A stretch of 64,000 nucleotides of DNA from the NCBI GenBank assembly GCA_020055645.1, contig CM034548.1, forward strand, positions 41,904,296-41,968,295. Reading direction: 5' to 3'. Numbering within the stretch: position 1 is the stretch's first letter; every line of letters starts with the position of its first letter. Source of the stretch: Tomocerus qinae. Taxonomy: Eukaryota; Arthropoda; Collembola; Entomobryomorpha; Tomoceridae. Below the pieces are notes generated by a model. The model did not search any database. It saw only the letters and a program-made list of their open reading frames with translations, and was not told where the DNA came from. The position numbers and the translations under genes are program-made. Positions 60,622-64,000 of this stretch are shown here, piece by piece.

Positions 60622-62919
60622 ATGCTCAGCCGTTTTAGATGTGAACAAAATGAAGACTTGGGACGATATTTAGTATCTGAAAAGGACTTTGACCTCGGGG
60701 ATGTTGTTTGGGAAGAGTCTCCATTGTTTTCTGCGCCATATCAACGTCAACTGTTAACGATTTCAAATATCGAAAACTGGATATTTACTTGTGTAGGCTG
60801 CTACCAGAAAATAGATGATGATGCAATGAAATGCCCTAAATGTCATTGGCCATGTTGTTCGGTCAATTGTTCAAAGGTAAAGATGACTATTTGTTGATTG
60901 ATGATTTTGATTAGTAGTTGGTAACCATATAGTCTTCAATGATCGATTCATATATACTTATTGCATAATGAGAAATTAAAAATCAAATTATTTCCTTTTA
61001 CAGAGTGAAAAGCACAAGAATTATGAGTGCGAACTCTTCTCCAGATTAGGCATTACAGCTTCTCCTGAAAACTTTTCGAAGTTATTGTCTCTTAGAATCG
61101 CTTTGTCCAAAGACGTGGACCCTGTCAAATATGAAAAGTTCTTCGACCTTTCGTCTGAGTATTATGAACCGGATGAAGTTTTCCGGAAGAAATGTGACGA
61201 TGATGTATTTAAGTTTTTGGCTCAAGACTGTGAAATGGATATCTCAATAGACGAAGTATCTCAACTATTGGCAGCAACTCGAATCAACAATTTTGCAATC
61301 CATAATGGAGGTTATCGGTCCAGAGAGTAAGAATCAAAAACAAAAATATATAATTATCTTCGAATATGGAACTATATTTAGTAAGATCATTTATTAATAA
61401 ATTGTTTTGTGAATTATGTAGACACGCCGGTGTAGCCCTCTATTTCTACACCAGCTTACTTTCAAACTCATGTTGTCCTAATGTTGGATTCACATTTGTC
61501 AAAAATATGGACCGGAGTGGAGACGTGAATTGGAATATCCGCCTTTATGCAAGAAAGCCGATCAAAAAGGGTAGCATTTTGTCAATTGCTTACAATCTTA
61601 TAGATTCGCCATTTGGCACTGTCCACCGACAAATTCAGATTCACAAACGCCATAATTTTATTTGCAAATGCGAGCGTTGCCTGGACAAGACTGAAGGGGG
61701 AACATACTTCCAAGCCGTAGTATGCCCAAAATGTAAGAATAAGAAAGGCTATCTGCTGCCAACGAATCCCATCGAGATTAATAGCCCTTGGAAATGTGAT
61801 AAATGCAATCACATGAAGGAAGCTCACAAAGTGGGAAAACTAACCGATTTGCTCAAGCCAGTCCCGTTCTCATTGCTTTGTAAGAAAGGAGAAGACGCCC
61901 GTTCTTTGAAGTTGGCCGACCATTTTATTGTCAAGCAGAAACGCCGTCTTCATGAAAACCACTACTTAATGTTCCACTGCGCTTTATACTGGCTACTCGA
62001 AAGTGACTTCTCTGGCGATCTTATTTCCTCTGTTCCGGCCGCTAAAACTAATTTTATAAAAATTATGACAAGAGTGAAACGATATCTTCCGTTGTGTGAG
62101 AATTTCATGCGAAGTAAAACTGTTTGTAAGTTTTGGACCATATATTTTCTCCGTACATATATGTTTAAAACTGCTCGAATTTTCCAACGCAATATTTATG
62201 ATTCCACTTGGTCTTCTCCCTTTTAAATTCCATAAATCTTAAATATTATAACCAGAATTAACTCCCACGCAGTCCATGAAATAGGATGGATTGTTAAAAT
62301 TGAACATTGAAATCAATTTCTTCCTGGATAAAATTAGCACAAAAGTGGACATTATTAGTTTCCTCCAAGGACAAAACTAATTTCATTCCGAACAATTTTC
62401 ATTTTGTCCAGACACTATACAACCCTGCCTGTGGAAAAAACTTCACATAAAAATGTTTCATTTTTTCGTAATCCTAATTTTAGATTGTTTTTCGTTTGGG
62501 TCAAATCAGCTATTTTTTACGCCATAGCCACTTGCAAAAGTAAGTTTTGCTTTTTTTGAAACTTTTTTTATATTGCAGCCAAGATGCATTTGATGGTCGC
62601 AGAAACATACGCAGCATACTTTTTCAAGTCTCCGGATATGAAAGTATGTGTTCAAGGAAATGACTCAACATATTTCAAATTAAGAATCTGCAATCGTATT
62701 GTGGCCTATTTGAAGTCGAGTTTGGTCTGGTTGAAAATGAGATCCATCACTTCGTCATATGAACGCGATGCGGACCTCTTGAATCAGAAGATTGTTCGTT
62801 GGTCGAAGGCAGTGCAAAAGTTTGAGAAGGAAATACGAACTACAGAAGAACGTACGCTCAAGTCCATTCGCTTTTTATTTCATCCAAAACAACGTTGCCA
62901 AAGATGTACAGTATTATAA
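60622..62919 (+). CDS. SMYD-like SET/MYND protein, copy C (4 exons, intact)
   Basis: Plus-strand paralogue of A and B. Exons are 60622-60876, 61004-61326, 61422-62125 and 62579-62919, with the same phases and donors (GTAAAG, GTAAGA, GTAAGT), giving 540 aa. It begins MLSRFRCEQNEDLGRYLVSE. The MYND finger is complete (CVGC, CPKC, CCSVNC, then HKNYEC over intron 1). The SET core reads LLSNSCCPN, so as in B the NH pair is SN. GSILSIAY, CKCERCLDKTEGGTY, CPKC/CDKC and the CTVL end are kept. Exon 2 is four codons shorter than in A. Exon 4 is the most diverged of the intact copies. Intron 3 contains CAGGGTTG-family repeat sequence. Cellular role is unknown. Confidence 0.9.
62290..62427 (-). mobile_element. 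CAGGGTTG-family repeat in intron 3 of SMYD copy C
   Basis: The right end TACAACCCTG mirrors the CAGGGTTGTA end of the 40372-40527 element. The interior (GTCCAGACAC, GGACAAAACTAATTTCATTC) is also related. The left end is unclear, so it may be truncated. Confidence 0.55.
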
Positions 62920-64000
62920 GATTTTGATGAGAGTGAAATAGTACGACATAATATTGGTAGTCTGTCCCAATTCAAAGTAATTATTTGGATAAGAAATCCG
63001 TTAAATTCCTGGACTTATAAAATCCACTAAACTAAAAATGTTTGCTCTGTAAAGTAAAATGATAAAAATCTGTCATTTGGTGACAAGTCACTTCAAATCA
63101 ATTGTTAATTTATTACTAATTACAAAATCAAGTTACATGTATGGACAGTGTGTCCCTACTTCTAATTCGCAAATTCTAATTATGTCTTTGTAATACACGG
63201 GTGTTCATTAATAAAAAATTATTTAAAAAACTGATAATTGGAAAGAAACATTTTTTTGTGATTTATAATTTACATTATTACTCTCTATAATGATAGACAT
63301 GTTTATGCTGAATGGAGAAGAAGGGAAAGTTTCTGGAAGTGATAGGCCACATAGCCAAAAAATGTTAAGCAATCTTTCTATGTAGGTTTTCATTTTTCCT
63401 AATACGAAGTTGTAACTTTTTCATGCCCTACTGTTTTTAAGTAGTGCTAATTGCTATATTAAACTAAGTGTAAGAGGAATAGGATAACTAAATTAACTGT
63501 GGGGAAATATTATTTCTTTCTTTGTCTGTATATAGTCTAAGATAAGAATGTACTGCATAGTTTGCGCATGTCATTAAATTAATGCTTCTTCAAACTCTAC
63601 TTTAATAATAAGATTTACGAAATCGTGAGGTTTTATTAATCACAGAAATTATGTACCCATTTAATTCTGTACAGCTATTATATGTATACACCGTACTAAA
63701 TCATTATTCAGTCTATCGAGTATGCACCAAATAAATAACATACGTAACTTGTCTACATTAACGTAAATAAATTCATTTGACAAGTAATTAAAATAATTAA
63801 CTTATTATTATAAGCTGGAAGTACAAATTTTAAATAAGTCTCCTTTTTCTCATCTTAACTAAGTTACTCATCATACCTTTATAGTAATGTAAGAATTTAA
63901 ACGAGATTTACATTAGAATTCATTGTATCGTGGTCTACTTAACTTAGATAACGCCCTTAATCAATAATTAGATAATTAACGTTTATTTATAAATTCATCG
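62920..64000. other. 3' flank of SMYD copy C and AT-rich tail
   Basis: The first 430 nt match the 3' flank of fragment D (GATTTTGATGAGAG, ATTACAAAATCAAGTTACA, GAATGGAGAAGAAGGG), defining how far the duplicated unit extends. An AATAAA-type signal is at about 63209. The rest is AT-rich with nothing recognised. Confidence 0.6.

Noticed and set aside
61366-61421. N-terminal extension of the open frame leading into exon 3 of copy C
   Set aside because: This is intron 2 read through; the acceptor at 61420-61421 and the donor at 61327 give the same phase as in A and B.
1-64000. CRISPR arrays, rRNA, tRNA or prokaryotic operons
   Set aside because: No regularly spaced direct repeats, no tRNA cloverleaf or rRNA signature seen, and all recognised genes are spliced animal genes.

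Overview
This is an animal nuclear genome window, most likely from an arthropod. It is AT-rich, has spliced genes with GT-AG introns (many only 95-200 nt), long gene-poor stretches and many short non-autonomous DNA transposons. The arthropod call rests on a Not-class homeobox gene and a cluster of SMYD-type SET/MYND genes that resemble the arthropod SmydA group. The species cannot be named from sequence alone.

Layout. At 65-2663 (minus strand) lies a complete five-exon Atg101 gene, an autophagy-initiation factor of 224 aa. From about 2.7 to 16 kb I see no gene, only three small transposon copies or inverted repeats. At 16286-22644 (plus strand) lies a three-exon Not homeobox gene of 390 aa. 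It has an eh1 Groucho-binding motif in exon 1 and a homeodomain split by intron 2 between homeodomain positions 44 and 45. From 22.6 to 43.8 kb is a gene desert of about 21 kb with two dated-looking hAT-type MITEs.

From 43.8 to 63 kb is a SMYD-like expansion. Copies A (46176-43806) and B (51551-49261) are minus-strand tandem genes, and copy C (60622-62919) is on the plus strand. All three are intact four-exon genes with identical intron phases (540-544 aa). Two broken pieces lie between B and C: a minus-strand promoter plus truncated exon 1 (E, about 52005-53178) and a plus-strand last exon with frameshifts and 3' flank (D, about 53930-55285). All copies share blocks of 5' flanking sequence. 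The proteins keep the MYND finger, post-SET cysteines and catalytic tyrosine. In all three the AdoMet-binding 'NH' of the NHSCCPN motif is changed (to AN or SN), and all three end in CTVL, a CaaX-type prenylation signal.

The same region is dense in mobile DNA. It holds an internally deleted pogo-like element with a transposase fragment (48328-49198) directly downstream of copy B, a foldback element split by a hAT MITE with an exact 8-bp target duplication (53571-53927), a near-perfect 290-bp hairpin (54646-54939) and other inverted repeats. A decayed NHL-repeat exon related to LIN-41/TRIM71/Wech is at 55996-56640. I found no tRNA, rRNA, CRISPR or prokaryotic features. The genes have unrelated cellular roles (autophagy, transcriptional repression, SET/MYND proteins), and nothing suggests they act together.
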